NCBI RefSeq assembly: GCF_017948485.1
Contig: NZ_JAFFSX010000005.1
Coordinates: 310,001 to 374,000 of the forward strand
Direction: 5' to 3'
DNA from: Streptomyces sp. GESEQ-35
Lineage (GTDB): Bacteria > Actinomycetota > Actinomycetes > Streptomycetales > Streptomycetaceae
Length of the DNA: 64,000 bases
Numbering within the stretch: position 1 is the stretch's first letter; every line of letters starts with the position of its first letter. The position numbers and the translations under genes are program-made. This document shows positions 50,575 to 60,200 of this stretch, piece after piece. The notes beneath the pieces were generated by a model, which ran no database searches, was not told the origin of the DNA, and worked only from the letters and a program-made list of their open reading frames with translations.

Positions 50575-52058
50575 AGAGGGTGTTCCTGGCTCCGGACCCG
50601 GGACGGCTGCGGCTGCGCTTCGCCGTCCGTGCCGTCCTCGGCATCGGCCTCGCGGTCGTCGCCTGCGGCCTCGCCGGACACTCCCTTTCCGGTGCCGTCA
50701 CCGGCGGGCTCGCCGCGCTGCTCGCCCTGTTCACGGTCACCGACGCAACGGTCCGCGGACAGGCCGTCACCACCGCGCTGCTGCCCGCCGTCGGCCTGCC
50801 CGTCCTCGCCGCCGCGGCCGAGCTGCACGACCAGCCCGTGGCGCGGGACCTCGCCTTCCTCGCCGTGGTCGGCGCGGGCGTCTACGCGCGCCGCTGGGGG
50901 CCGCGCGGCCACAGCCTCGGCGTGTTCGCGTTCATGACCTACTTCGTGGCCCAGTTCCTGCACGCGACCCCGGGACAACTGCCCGAGCTGTACGCCGCCG
51001 TCCTGCTGTCCGTGCTCGCCGCCTCGGCGGTGCGCTTCGGGCTGTGGTGCTACGAGCGCCGGCTGCCCCCGGCCCCCGCGCCCGCCCCGCCGGCCGGCAC
51101 CGGACTGGCCCGCGTGACCACCCGCCAGGCGATCCAGGCGACCACCGGCGCCGGCTTCGCCCTCGTCGTGGGCCAGTTGCTCTCCGGAGAGCGCTGGTAC
51201 TGGGCCGTCGGCGCCACCTGGTGGGTCTTCGTCAACACCACCTCGCGCGGCGAGACCGTCGTACGGGGCTTCCGCCGCGTCCTCGGCACGGTGATCGGCA
51301 TCGGCCTCGGCCTGCTCGTCGCCGTCCCCCTGCACGGGTCCGCCGTCCCCACGGCCGCACTCCTCGCCGCCTGCGTCTTCGGCATCTTCTACACGGCCGC
51401 CGTGTCGTACACCTGGATGATGCTCTGCGTGACGGTGCTCGCCGAGCTGCTCTACGGCCTGCTGGGCGTCCTCGATCCCGCGCTGCTCGCGCTGCGGCTC
51501 GCCGAGACCGGCATCGGGGCGCTCGGCGCCGTACTGGCCGTGCTCTTCGTGCTGCCCGTCACCACCCACACCGTCACCGACGCCTGGATCCAGCGGGCCC
51601 TGCGCTGCGTCCACGCCTGCACCGCCGAGGCCGCCGCCCGGCTAGCCGGCGACGACGCGGCCGACCCCACCGCCCGGGTGGCCGAACTGGAGCAGCTGCT
51701 CGGCCGGGTACGGCTCTCGGTCGCCCCGCTGGTCCACCCGCTCAACCCGATGCTCGGCCGCAAGCGACGCGCCCGCCAGGTGCCGGCCCTGCTCGACGAC
51801 TGCGCCCGCGAGATCCGCGGCCTGGTCGCCGTCGCCGCCGACCCCGAGGCCTCGCACGACGCACGCCTCGCCGCGGCGTGCTGGCGAGTGGAGGCCGCAG
51901 TCGAGGCGCTCACCGGCGGTGGCGACGTAGCCGTGTCCGCCGCCGAGGCCTCCACGACGGAGCCCGCACTGGCCCACCTGCACGGTCTGGAGCGTGCCCT
52001 CGCGGACCTGGCGAAGCCGCTGCGGGCACGCTCGCGGTCGCCGCTCGTCGAGGCGTGA
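50568..52058 (+). CDS. FUSC (aromatic acid exporter-like) membrane protein
   Basis: The 496-residue protein has two blocks of about five or six hydrophobic helices: from VRAVLGIGLAVVACGLAGHS to LLSVLAASAVRFGLW, then ATTGAGFALVVGQLLSGERW to TGIGALGAVLAVLFVLPVTT. A C-terminal cytoplasmic helical region follows (AELEQLLGRVRLSVAPLVHP). The duplication of the FUSC/YccS-AaeB type suits a proton-driven exporter of aromatic or other organic acids. GTG 50568 is preceded by GGGGAAG. An upstream hairpin and short frame suggest attenuation. Confidence 0.85.
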   Translation: MLKRVFLAPDPGRLRLRFAVRAVLGIGLAVVACGLAGHSLSGAVTGGLAALLALFTVTDATVRGQAVTTALLPAVGLPVLAAAAELHDQPVARDLAFLAVVGAGVYARRWGPRGHSLGVFAFMTYFVAQFLHATPGQLPELYAAVLLSVLAASAVRFGLWCYERRLPPAPAPAPPAGTGLARVTTRQAIQATTGAGFALVVGQLLSGERWYWAVGATWWVFVNTTSRGETVVRGFRRVLGTVIGIGLGLLVAVPLHGSAVPTAALLAACVFGIFYTAAVSYTWMMLCVTVLAELLYGLLGVLDPALLALRLAETGIGALGAVLAVLFVLPVTTHTVTDAWIQRALRCVHACTAEAAARLAGDDAADPTARVAELEQLLGRVRLSVAPLVHPLNPMLGRKRRARQVPALLDDCAREIRGLVAVAADPEASHDARLAAACWRVEAAVEALTGGGDVAVSAAEASTTEPALAHLHGLERALADLAKPLRARSRSPLVEA

Positions 52059-52084
52059 AACCGGTCGCGATCCTTGCGCTCGCT

Positions 52085-52096
52085 TGGTCTAGACCG
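52085..52096. promoter_or_regulatory. DasR-responsive-element-like palindrome upstream of the lactonase
   Basis: TGGTCTAGACCG contains the perfect 10-bp palindrome GGTCTAGACC. From memory, the published DasR consensus in Streptomyces is centred on TGGTCTAGACCA. The site ends 58 bases before the lactonase GTG, in its promoter region. Confidence 0.65.
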
Positions 52097-52154
52097 ATCG
52101 TGATCGACTGCTACCGTCACCCGGGACACCACAGGGCGCCGAGAGGGGACAGCG

Positions 52155-53189
52155 GTGGCAGACGGCGGCAAGCGGCAGCGGCGGGCCTACATCGGGTCGT
52201 TCACGGCGGCCGGAGGTCCCGGGATCGTGACGGCGGCCGTGGACCCGCACACCGGCGCGCTCACCGTCCTGAGCAGCCTGAACGGCGTGCCCGACCCCGC
52301 GTTTCTCACCCTGTCGCCCGACGGGGACATGCTCTACGCGGTCAGTGAGACCGCCGAGGGCGCGGTCGCCGCGTACCGGATGAACGGCGACAAGCTCGAG
52401 CCGGCCGGTCCGCCGGTGCCGGTCGACGGCAGCGGACCCACCCACCTCAGCCTGTTCGACGGACATGTCCTGACCGCCAACTACGGTTCCGGTAGCGTCA
52501 GCGCCGTGCCCGTGCACGCCGACGGCACCCTGGCCCCGGCCCCGTCCGACGTGCTCCGGCACACCGGCTCGGGGCCGCACACACCGCGCCAGCAGGGCCC
52601 GCACGCCCACCAGGTACAGCCCGACCCGGGCGGGCGGTGGGCCGTCAGCGTCGACCTCGGCACGGACTCCGTCCGCGTGTGCACGCTGACCGACGGGAGC
52701 CTCGAACTGCACCGGGAGGTGGCGCTGCGCCCGGGCTCCGGACCGAGGCATCTGGCGTTCCACCCCCGCGGCACGTACGCGTACGTGCTCAACGAGCTCA
52801 CGCCGACCGTCACCGTGTGCCTCTGGGACGCGGTGGACGGCTCGCTGAAGCCGCTGGCCGAGACTCCGGTGCTGGCAGGGCAGCCGGTCGGCGACGCCTA
52901 CCCGTCGGGCATCGTCGCCTCGCCCGACGGCCGCTTCGTGTGGACCGCGACCCGCGGCGAGGACGTGGTGTCCGCGTTCGCCGTCGAGGGCGAGAAACTG
53001 CGGCTGACGGGCACGGTGACCTGCGGCGGCCACTGGCCGCGGGCCCTCACGGTGGCGGACGGCTTCCTCTACGCGGCCAACGAGCGCTCCGGCGACGTCA
53101 CCTGGTTCACCATCGACCCGGACTCCGGCCTGCCGCGGCCCGGCGGTCTGATCGAGGTGACCGCCGCTTCCTGCGTGGTCATCGGCTGA
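52155..53189 (+). CDS. Lactonase family seven-bladed beta-propeller (6-phosphogluconolactonase-like)
   Basis: The 344-residue protein starts at GTG 52155 after GAGAGGGGA. The repeating blades are visible as TLSPDGDMLYAVSE, HAHQVQPDPGGRWAVSVDLG, RHLAFHPRGTYAYVLNEL, ASPDGRFVWTATRGEDVVS and TVADGFLYAANERSGDV. It matches the Pgl/YbhE cytoplasmic lactonase family, which hydrolyses 6-phosphogluconolactone or related sugar lactones. No signal peptide is present. The DasR-like site upstream would tie it to N-acetylglucosamine supply. A strong hairpin follows. Confidence 0.88.
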   Translation: MADGGKRQRRAYIGSFTAAGGPGIVTAAVDPHTGALTVLSSLNGVPDPAFLTLSPDGDMLYAVSETAEGAVAAYRMNGDKLEPAGPPVPVDGSGPTHLSLFDGHVLTANYGSGSVSAVPVHADGTLAPAPSDVLRHTGSGPHTPRQQGPHAHQVQPDPGGRWAVSVDLGTDSVRVCTLTDGSLELHREVALRPGSGPRHLAFHPRGTYAYVLNELTPTVTVCLWDAVDGSLKPLAETPVLAGQPVGDAYPSGIVASPDGRFVWTATRGEDVVSAFAVEGEKLRLTGTVTCGGHWPRALTVADGFLYAANERSGDVTWFTIDPDSGLPRPGGLIEVTAASCVVIG

Positions 53190-53207
53190 CCTCCGGCCGA
53201 CACGCCG

Positions 53208-53238
53208 AGGGCCCGCTCCGGTGCAAGGAGCGGGCCCT
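53208..53238. terminator. Bidirectional terminator between lactonase and chelatase-like genes
   Basis: AGGGCCCGCTCC at 53208-53219 pairs with GGAGCGGGCCCT at 53227-53238 over a 7-base loop, and the stem can be extended by CGCCG/CGGCG past a bulge. It lies between convergent genes. Confidence 0.85.
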
Positions 53239-53265
53239 TCGGCGTCGCACGGAATCCCGCGAGGA

Positions 53266-54189
53266 TCAGCGGACCGGCGCGCCCTGCGGCTGCTGCGGGG
53301 CGATGCCCAGCGCCGTCGTGTACTTGGCCAGCGCGAGCTTGCCGATCGCCGGGTACGGGCCGAGCGGCTCGGCGGCGGAGCAGCCCGCTTCCTTGGCCGC
53401 CGCCTCGACCAGGCCCGGGTCGATCTCGGGGCCGATCAGATACGGCGCCAGCGCCAGCTGCTGCGAGCCCGAGGAACGCAGCTGCTCGGCCACGGACGAG
53501 ATCGAGCCCTCCTGGTCCAGCGCCGCCGCCATCACCGGCACGGCGAGCCGCGCGGCGAGCAGCATGCCGGTGATCCCGGCCGCCTGCACGGCCTCCTCAC
53601 CGCCGACCGAGGCCAGGACGATGCCATCCGCGGCGGTCGCCACCGTGAACAGACGGGCGCGGTCGGCGCGGGCCAGACCGGCCTCCGACAGGCGCACGTG
53701 CAGCGCCTCGGCGAGCAGCGGGTGCGGGCCGAGCACATCGGCCAGATCGGCCGCGACACGGCTGTCCATGACGGCCTGGCGGACCCGGCGCAGCAGTGCA
53801 CCGTCCGGACCGGCGAGCAGCGGTACGACGACGGCGACGGGGCCGTCCGGCTCCTTGGCGTCCACGCCCGCGGCACGCGCCTGCTCATAACGGGCCGTGC
53901 GCTCCTGCGCGGCGTACGCGAGCACGGACGTGAGCGTGGGGAACTCCCCGTCGTCGCCGTCCAGGTATCCGATCCGCGCGTCCAGGCCGGGGAGCTCGGA
54001 GCGGGCGATGCTCACGACCTCCTCGGACAGGCTGCGCGTGGCCGCGCTGGGCGTGCCCGGCACCGCGAGGACGAGCGCGGGCGCGCCCTCGGGAGCCGCC
54101 AGGGGTTCGGGTCGGCGGTGCCGACCCGGCTGGCGGGGGCGCGGCATTCGTACTGGCAGGCCGGACGCGGGCCCAGTGGGGGAGCTCAT
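53266..54189 (-). CDS. Sirohydrochlorin chelatase-like protein
   Basis: The 307-residue protein has two repeated chelatase-like halves: ALVLAVPGTPSAATRSLSEE and VAVVVPLLAGPDGALLRRVR, then ARLFTVATAADGIVLASVGG and QQLALAPYLIGPEIDPGLVE. The CbiX/SirB family inserts cobalt or iron into sirohydrochlorin for cobalamin or sirohaem. Typical members have a metal-binding histidine in an HGS-type strand; here that position reads VPGTPS, so metal chelation is in doubt. No sulphate-assimilation genes are adjacent in this window. The first 40 residues are Pro/Arg-rich and may not all be translated. Confidence 0.8.
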   Translation of the reverse strand: MSSPTGPASGLPVRMPRPRQPGRHRRPEPLAAPEGAPALVLAVPGTPSAATRSLSEEVVSIARSELPGLDARIGYLDGDDGEFPTLTSVLAYAAQERTARYEQARAAGVDAKEPDGPVAVVVPLLAGPDGALLRRVRQAVMDSRVAADLADVLGPHPLLAEALHVRLSEAGLARADRARLFTVATAADGIVLASVGGEEAVQAAGITGMLLAARLAVPVMAAALDQEGSISSVAEQLRSSGSQQLALAPYLIGPEIDPGLVEAAAKEAGCSAAEPLGPYPAIGKLALAKYTTALGIAPQQPQGAPVR

Positions 54190-54329
54190 GCGCCCGCATG
54201 TTACTGGCTTCCTGGGCTCTTCTGTTCGGGGAGGGTGCAGGTGAGCGGTATCCGTCCAGTTTTGTCTGATGAGTTACGGTCGGATCAGAAGTGCTCAGCG
54301 GGTCCCGGCCAGGTTGCGGGTCGGTCCCC

Positions 54330-55349
54330 CTACGTGGTGACCACGGTCAGCATCGCCTCGTCACTCGGCAGGGTGAGCGCGCCCGCCGCGAGGTCCGTGG
54401 CGATACGCACGGAGCCGTCCAGGGGATCGCCGGCGGACGGGACCCGGCGGGCCTGCGGCAGCCGTCGCGCCAGCTCCTCCTCCAGCGGTACGACGAGAGG
54501 GGCGCCCACCTTCAGCAGCCCGCCGGTGACGGCGACTCTGGCGTCCGAGTCGGCCGGGCAGACGGCGGCCGCGGACTCGGCCATGTGCCGGGCGGCCGTG
54601 CGCAGGATGCCGGCGGCGACCGGGTCGCCGTCCGCGCACTCGGCGACGTGAGGCACGAAGGAGGCCAGGACGGCCGGCCGGTCCGGGCGGGGATACAGCC
54701 GGCCGGGCAGCCCCGGCATCGGGCCGAACGTCTCCTCGGCGCGGGCCAGCAACGCGGCGGACCCGCCTGGCCGGCCGTCGTACGCCCGCAGCGCCGCCTC
54801 CAGCCCGGCCCGCCCGATCCACGCGCCGCCGCCACAGTCGCCCAGCAGATGGCCCCAGCCATCGGCGCGACGCCAGCACGCCAGATCCGTGCCGACCGCG
54901 ATCAGCCCGGTACCGGCGGCGACCACGGCACCGGGCCGCGGCCCGAGGGCGCCGACATACGCGGCGACGGCATCGGCGACGAGCCCGACCGTCCGGACAC
55001 CGAGCTCGCGTCGCAGCGCACCCGGGAGTTCGGCGCGCAGGGCATCGCCGAGCGTGGAGAGCCCGGCGGCACCGACGACAGCCGTGGCCGGCCCCTGCAC
55101 ACCGGTCTCCGCGATCAACGCCCGGACCATGGGCAGCAGTTGCTCCATCAGATGCCCAGGGTCAATGCCACGGGCCCCGGTCCGCACCGGCTCCCCCGAC
55201 TCACGCCGGGCCGTCACACCCCCGTCCGCACTCGCCACGACGACACGCAGGCCGGAGCCTCCCGAGTCGACGGCGAGGAAGCCGGCCGTGTCCGCGGGGC
55301 GTGCGGGCGAAGGCGGAGCCGCGTCCGCCCCGGCCCCCACGCCTGTCAC
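54330..55349 (-). CDS. N-acetylglucosamine kinase-like (BadF/BadG ASKHA-type) sugar kinase
   Basis: The 339-residue protein has the ASKHA nucleotide-binding fold. [17 protein letters not shown] is the phosphate-1 loop, [20 protein letters not shown] is phosphate-2, and [20 protein letters not shown] is the sugar-kinase signature of the BadF/N-acetylglucosamine kinase group. [20 protein letters not shown] is the adenosine motif. It should phosphorylate an amino sugar at O6. Its start overlaps the ung stop by four bases, so the two form one transcript. A DasR-like site lies about 2 kb away but not in front of this gene. Confidence 0.85.
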   Translation of the reverse strand: MTGVGAGADAAPPSPARPADTAGFLAVDSGGSGLRVVVASADGGVTARRESGEPVRTGARGIDPGHLMEQLLPMVRALIAETGVQGPATAVVGAAGLSTLGDALRAELPGALRRELGVRTVGLVADAVAAYVGALGPRPGAVVAAGTGLIAVGTDLACWRRADGWGHLLGDCGGGAWIGRAGLEAALRAYDGRPGGSAALLARAEETFGPMPGLPGRLYPRPDRPAVLASFVPHVAECADGDPVAAGILRTAARHMAESAAAVCPADSDARVAVTGGLLKVGAPLVVPLEEELARRLPQARRVPSAGDPLDGSVRIATDLAAGALTLPSDEAMLTVVTT

Positions 55350-56032
55350 GGCAGGCGCCAGTCCACCGGCTGCCCCCCTTGTTGGATCAGCAGATCGTTG
55401 GCCCGGCTGAAGGGGCGGGAGCCGAAGAAGCCGCGGTCGGCCGACATGGGGGAGGGGTGGGAGGACTCCACCGACGGGAGGCTGCCGAGGAGCGGGCGGA
55501 GATTGCGGGCGTCACGGCCCCAGAGGATCGACACCAGGGGCTTGCCGCGTCCCGCCAGCGCCCGGATCGCCTGCTCGGTGACCTCCTCCCAGCCCTTGCC
55601 ACGGTGCGCGCCCGGACTGCGCGGGGCCGTGGTGAGCGCTCTGTTCAGCAGCAGTACGCCCTGTTGGGTCCACGGAGTCAGATCACCGTTGGACGGCTGG
55701 GACAGCCCCAGATCCGTGTTCAGCTCCCGGAAGATGTTGATGAGGCTGCCGGGCAGCGGACGCACGTCGGGCGCGACCGAGAACGACAGCCCCACCGCAT
55801 GCCCCGGGGTCGGATAAGGGTCCTGTCCCACGATGAGGACGCGGACGTCGTCGAAGGGCTGCTGGAAGGCCCGCAGCACATTCGGTCCGGCCGGAAGATA
55901 GGTGCGTCCCGCGGCGATCTCCGCGCGCAGGAACTCGCCCATCTCGGCGATCCGTCCGGCGACGGGCTCCAGGGCCTTGGCCCAGCCCGGTTCTACGATT
56001 TCATGCAAGGGTCGTGGTGCCACGGGCGTCAC
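55346..56032 (-). CDS. ung: Uracil-DNA glycosylase
   Basis: The 228-residue protein starts at GTG 56032 (GTG 56023 also possible). It has the family-1 motifs: [20 protein letters not shown] with catalytic D71, [11 protein letters not shown], and [20 protein letters not shown] with H192 in the DNA-intercalation loop. It removes uracil from DNA as the first step of base excision repair. It is complete and of normal length, and overlaps a sugar kinase gene. Confidence 0.97.
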   Translation of the reverse strand: MTPVAPRPLHEIVEPGWAKALEPVAGRIAEMGEFLRAEIAAGRTYLPAGPNVLRAFQQPFDDVRVLIVGQDPYPTPGHAVGLSFSVAPDVRPLPGSLINIFRELNTDLGLSQPSNGDLTPWTQQGVLLLNRALTTAPRSPGAHRGKGWEEVTEQAIRALAGRGKPLVSILWGRDARNLRPLLGSLPSVESSHPSPMSADRGFFGSRPFSRANDLLIQQGGQPVDWRLP

Positions 56033-56087
56033 CCTACTGCCGTACGGGCAGTGGCGATCAACCAGTGGCCAAGGCCGGTCGGAGTGC

Positions 56088-57173
56088 TCAACCCACCACC
56101 GCCGCACGGACACACAGCACGTCCGGCAGATGCGACGCGAGCTGCCGCCAACTGTCGCCGTCGTCGGCGGACGCGAACACCTCGCCGTTGCGGTTGCCGA
56201 AGTAGACGCCCGCAGGGTCTCCGTCGTCGGTGCACAGCGCGTCGCGCAGCACCGTGCCGTAGTGGTCCTCCTGCGGCAGTCCCGCTGAGAGCGGCTCCCA
56301 GGTCTTGCCCGCGTCCGCCGTGCGGAAGACCCGGCATCGGCGGTCGGCGGGCACCCGGTCCGCGTCCGCGTTGATCGGGAACACATACGCCGTGTCGCCG
56401 CGGCGGGGGTGGGCGGCCGCCGCGAAACCGAACGTGGAGGGCAGGCCCTCGCCGATGTCCGTCCAGTGCGCGCCCGCGTCGTCGCTTCGGTAGACCCCCC
56501 AGTGGTTCTGTAGATACAACCGGTCCGGGGTCGCCGAGTCCTGCGCGATCTTGTGCACGCACTGCCCGAACTCCGGGTTGGGATCCGGCAGGAACACCGC
56601 GGAGACACCGGAGTTGGACGGTGACCAGCTGGCGCCGCCGTCGCCGCTGCGGAACACGCCCGCGGTCGAGACGGCGACCGTCACGGCCTGTGGGTCCCGC
56701 TTGTCGGTCACCACGGTGTGCAGGCCCTCACCGCCACCACCGGGAACCCACTGCGACCGTGTGGGGTGTTCCCACAGCGGACGGACGAGCTCGAAGGTCT
56801 CGCCGCGGTCCTCGGAGCGGTACAGCGCGGCCGGTTCCGTGCCCGCGTACACCACGTCCGGTTCAGCGGCGGCCGGGTGCAGCTGCCACACCCGCTCCAG
56901 TGAAGCGCCGGTGTCCTTGGGGAACTTGACGGCCGGCTGGGCCGGTTCGGTCCAGGTCCGGCCCTGGTCGTCGGAGTGGAACACTGACGGACCCCAGTGC
57001 GCGCTGTCGCCGCCGGCCAGCAGCCGCGGGCGGTCGCCACGGGTGTCGACGGCGACCGAATAGACAGCCTGTGCGTTGAAGTAGGGACTCTCGTCGAACT
57101 CCCAGGCGCCACCGCGCCTGCGCCCGATGAACAGGCCTTTGCGCGTGCCCACGGCGAGCAGTACCTCGGTCAT
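56088..57173 (-). CDS. BNR/Asp-box repeat beta-propeller protein
   Basis: The ATG at 57173 follows GGAGGTGA and gives 361 residues. At least six Asp-box repeats are visible: [59 protein letters not shown] and [11 protein letters not shown]. They form a sialidase-type propeller but the sialidase arginine triad is not evident. There is no signal peptide, so it is predicted to be cytoplasmic. The enzymatic role, if any, is unknown. A gap of about 55 bases separates it from ung downstream on the same strand. Confidence 0.85.
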   Translation of the reverse strand: MTEVLLAVGTRKGLFIGRRRGGAWEFDESPYFNAQAVYSVAVDTRGDRPRLLAGGDSAHWGPSVFHSDDQGRTWTEPAQPAVKFPKDTGASLERVWQLHPAAAEPDVVYAGTEPAALYRSEDRGETFELVRPLWEHPTRSQWVPGGGGEGLHTVVTDKRDPQAVTVAVSTAGVFRSGDGGASWSPSNSGVSAVFLPDPNPEFGQCVHKIAQDSATPDRLYLQNHWGVYRSDDAGAHWTDIGEGLPSTFGFAAAAHPRRGDTAYVFPINADADRVPADRRCRVFRTADAGKTWEPLSAGLPQEDHYGTVLRDALCTDDGDPAGVYFGNRNGEVFASADDGDSWRQLASHLPDVLCVRAAVVG

Positions 57174-57485
57174 GCCGGTCACCTCCGCTGTGCTTTGACG
57201 TCTTCGTCCCAGCCACCGGCCAGTCTGCACCCCACCACTGACAGTCACCTCTGGAACGGACGGCCTCCCAGGTCAGGGCGGTGCGGCGGCCCGCGCGGGG
57301 TAGCACGCGGCTCTACTCGACGTACCGATCCCGGTACGACCCGGTCACTTTCGGTCAGACGCCCGTGAGCGCGTCGGGCCCGTGGGACCGTCGGTTCGGG
57401 GGACCATCCCTGAGCATCCGCGAGCCGTTCACCGTATGGAAGGACGGTCGGGGATGTTCGTGCGCTCATGAGGAGGATGCCTTCG
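57174..57485. other. Divergent intergenic region with a palindrome
   Basis: About 310 bases hold no gene. CGTACCG at 57321-57327 and CGGTACG at 57332-57338 form a perfect 7-bp inverted repeat with a four-base centre, a candidate operator. AGGAGG at 57471-57476 is the ribosome-binding site of the next gene. Confidence 0.6.
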
Positions 57486-58070
57486 ATGGCGTTCCGTGGT
57501 CCGAAGGTGTGGCTGTGGCGCTGGCGGCGCAACCCGTTGAAGCGTCAGGCCGACACGGTGGAGGCCTGGGTGCTGCTCGGTGCCTGGCTGGTCACCGTCC
57601 TTGTCGGGGTGTGCGCAGGTCTGGCGGTGACCCGGTCCGTGGAGCACGGGCTGGCCAGGGAGCGCGTCGAGTGGCGTCCCGCCGCGGCCCGTCTCACCGA
57701 GCAGGCGCCCGGTCAGGCCGTCGCGAACTCGGGCGCGGTCAGCGGCGAGCGGGTGTGGGGCAAGGTCCGCTGGACCGCGCCGGACGGCTCCGTGCACACC
57801 GGCCAGGCCCGGGTCCGGACGGGCAGCGCCGTCGGCACCACGGTCACCGTGTGGACGGACCAGCGGGGCCGCCTGGTGACCAGGCCCGCCACCGCGTCCC
57901 AGGCCCGCTCGCAGGCCGCGCTGACCGGCGCCCTGATGGGAGTGGGCGCGGCAGCGGTTCCCTTCGTCTGCGGCCGGTTCCTGTGCGGCCGACTGGAGCG
58001 CAGGCGAATGGAGATGTGGGACGCGGAGTGGGCGCTGCTCGGCCCGCTGTGGGGCAGGACGACGGGCTGA
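57486..58070 (+). CDS. Rv1733c-like two-helix membrane protein
   Basis: The ATG at 57486, nine bases after AGGAGG, gives 194 residues; an in-frame ATG at 57468 lies before that site. The N-terminus has WLWRWRRNPLKRQADTVEAW and a membrane helix (VLLGAWLVTVLVGVCAGLAV). A 90-residue domain with GKVRWTAPDGSVHTGQARVR and VTVWTDQRGRLV follows, then a second helix (AALTGALMGVGAAAVPFVCG) and a basic tail. This layout matches the mycobacterial Rv1733c-type membrane proteins, of unknown function. It converges on the HEAT-repeat gene. Confidence 0.8.
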   Translation: MAFRGPKVWLWRWRRNPLKRQADTVEAWVLLGAWLVTVLVGVCAGLAVTRSVEHGLARERVEWRPAAARLTEQAPGQAVANSGAVSGERVWGKVRWTAPDGSVHTGQARVRTGSAVGTTVTVWTDQRGRLVTRPATASQARSQAALTGALMGVGAAAVPFVCGRFLCGRLERRRMEMWDAEWALLGPLWGRTTG

Positions 58071-58091
58071 GCGCCCGGACCGGAGACCCCC

Positions 58092-60107
58092 TTACCCACC
58101 CACCCCCAGCGCGTCCCGGCACACCCGCAGCAGCTGTTCGTCGGCGAACACGTCATGGCTGCCGTATCCGCCGGACGAAGCCTGGTGCCGCCGTGCGGAG
58201 GCGAGTTCGGCCCGGGGCAGGTCGTGCAGGGGTGTTCCCTCCGGTCCCATGGCGGCGATGCACTCGGCGATGGCGGCGCGTGTGTGGGGATTCTCCGCCC
58301 AGACGGAGCGCAGCACCGGAACCACCGAGTCCGGCGCTTCCGTGATCCGCCAGACCGCGCACGCGGCCGACATCCGTTCCCAGACGGTGCCGGACTCGGT
58401 CAGCGGCCGCAGTCCCGGCAGCGCGGGGCGTGCCGCGGGGCCCAGCCGCCCCAGCACGTCCGCCGCCGCCCTGCGTCGATGAGGGGCGCGGTCCGTCAAC
58501 TCCCGGAGCAGGACGGGCAGTACGGCGTCCGCCTCACCCTCCACCGACCACAACGCGTCCGCGGCCGCTACGGCGGAGTCGCCCTCCAGCAGCCCGCGCA
58601 GCGCCGGCACCGCCTCGTACGCCGCGCTTCCGAACTCCCCCAGGGTCCGTATCGCGTTCGCCACGACGGCGTCCCGCAGCCGCGCCTCTTCCGGAATGCC
58701 GAGCAGCAGCCGCAGTACCCCAGGTACACACTCCCTGTCGTGGAGCATCCGCAGCGCCGGCAGCAGCGCCAGGGTGCGCTCATGCAGGTCGGGGGAGTCA
58801 AGAGGGATTCCGCCTAGCCTGTGCCGGAACGCGGGAGCCAACGGTGCCGCGGCCCGGCCCAGATGGGCGATCACCTGCCCCAGGTCGTCGGGCACGACCG
58901 GCCCCGCCAGGACCTCCGCCAGCACCGGCACCGCTCTTGGGTCGCCGGTCCGGGCCAGCGCTTTGAGCGGTCCGCCCAGGGTCGGCGCGCCGCGTGTCCA
59001 CTGCCGTACCCACAGGTCGGGGCGGGAGGTGACCAGCGTGTCGAGTTGGTCGGCGGCGGGCGCGGCGAGTTCGAAGAGATCCGTGAGGACGGTCACCGCC
59101 GCGTCGCGCAGACGGTCCTCCTCCGCGCCCAGTTGGGCACCGATCAACGCCACAGGTTCGGTGTAGTCGGCGCGCCACTCGCGGAACAACCCCGTCGACA
59201 TCCATACGGCGTTGCACCGGTCGACCGGATCGGGGCAGGTCAACTGGCCGCACAGCAGGCCGATCCGGTCACCCACCCGGCCGCCGAGGGCGGTGTGGAG
59301 CGTGCGCAGCAACTGGGAGCCCTCCTCGTCCGAGGGGCGTAGCCGCCGCAGCCGGCCGACGAGCGTGTCCGTACCCGGCCGGTCCGGCTCGGCCGGAGTG
59401 ACGGGCCGCCGCTCGGACCGGTCCCTGAGCAGCCGCACCACCGTGCCCACCAGGTCGGCAGGGAGCCGGTCGGGAGCGCAGCCCGCCAGCTGGCCGAGCG
59501 CGGCGATCCGCAGCCCGGGACCGTACGGCGACGCGCTCTGCGTCGTCAGGAGGTCCAGCGCCCCGGCGGCCTGCCCGGGATGCCGTCGGACGAAGAGCCC
59601 GAGGCCCTCCGTGAGGGCGAGCAGCACGCCGTCGTCCCGCTCGACGGTGATCCGCTCGCGCAACAGCCCGAGCACCCTCGCCGGTTCGTCCAGGAACCGT
59701 ACGACCGCCCCCGCGGCCGCACTCCGCACCCCGGCTTCCGCGTCCCCGGCCAGTCGTACGAAGACCTGGGCGCCGGCCCGGACCTCGGCACGGGCCGTCG
59801 CGTAGGCGCCGCTCCGGATATCCGCGCCGTCGTCCCCTCCGCCGATGCTGACCAGCAGCTCCACGATCCCGCCCCGGTCGGGCACCTCCTCCCGCCCCGC
59901 GAGCGCGAACAGGAACGGAACGCAGGCGAGCGTCGAGTCGTACACGTCGCCCTGGTGGTGCACCGCGCCGTACATGCCGTCGAGCGCGGTGTCCCGCTCG
60001 GCCGGGTCCGCGGAGGCGAGGCCCCGCAGCATGCCGGGCACGTCCTCCGCGCTGCCGTACGCGTGCCGCAGCGCGGCCCAGTCGACCTCGTTGATCCCCG
60101 TGAACAC
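58092..60107 (-). CDS. HEAT-repeat protein
   Basis: The GTG at 60107 follows GGGGAGGA and gives 671 residues. The chain is a series of paired helices typical of HEAT repeats, for example AAAGAVVRFLDEPARVLGLL, AADQLDTLVTSRPDL, RRRAAADVLGRLGPAARPAL and RMSAACAVWRITEAPDSVVP. This all-helical scaffold usually binds other proteins. There is no catalytic motif, signal peptide or membrane helix. The N-terminal region (WAALRHAYGSAEDVPGMLRG) is typical of actinobacterial HEAT proteins of unknown role. It is transcribed alone. Confidence 0.85.
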   Translation of the reverse strand: MFTGINEVDWAALRHAYGSAEDVPGMLRGLASADPAERDTALDGMYGAVHHQGDVYDSTLACVPFLFALAGREEVPDRGGIVELLVSIGGGDDGADIRSGAYATARAEVRAGAQVFVRLAGDAEAGVRSAAAGAVVRFLDEPARVLGLLRERITVERDDGVLLALTEGLGLFVRRHPGQAAGALDLLTTQSASPYGPGLRIAALGQLAGCAPDRLPADLVGTVVRLLRDRSERRPVTPAEPDRPGTDTLVGRLRRLRPSDEEGSQLLRTLHTALGGRVGDRIGLLCGQLTCPDPVDRCNAVWMSTGLFREWRADYTEPVALIGAQLGAEEDRLRDAAVTVLTDLFELAAPAADQLDTLVTSRPDLWVRQWTRGAPTLGGPLKALARTGDPRAVPVLAEVLAGPVVPDDLGQVIAHLGRAAAPLAPAFRHRLGGIPLDSPDLHERTLALLPALRMLHDRECVPGVLRLLLGIPEEARLRDAVVANAIRTLGEFGSAAYEAVPALRGLLEGDSAVAAADALWSVEGEADAVLPVLLRELTDRAPHRRRAAADVLGRLGPAARPALPGLRPLTESGTVWERMSAACAVWRITEAPDSVVPVLRSVWAENPHTRAAIAECIAAMGPEGTPLHDLPRAELASARRHQASSGGYGSHDVFADEQLLRVCRDALGVGG

Positions 60108-60200
60108 GTTGTCCTCCCCAGGCGAGTACCACCTGGTCGTGAGTGTGCACCACGGCACTGACAACGAAGCGGAATCGGGGCGTGACTGTGTGCAATCCGG

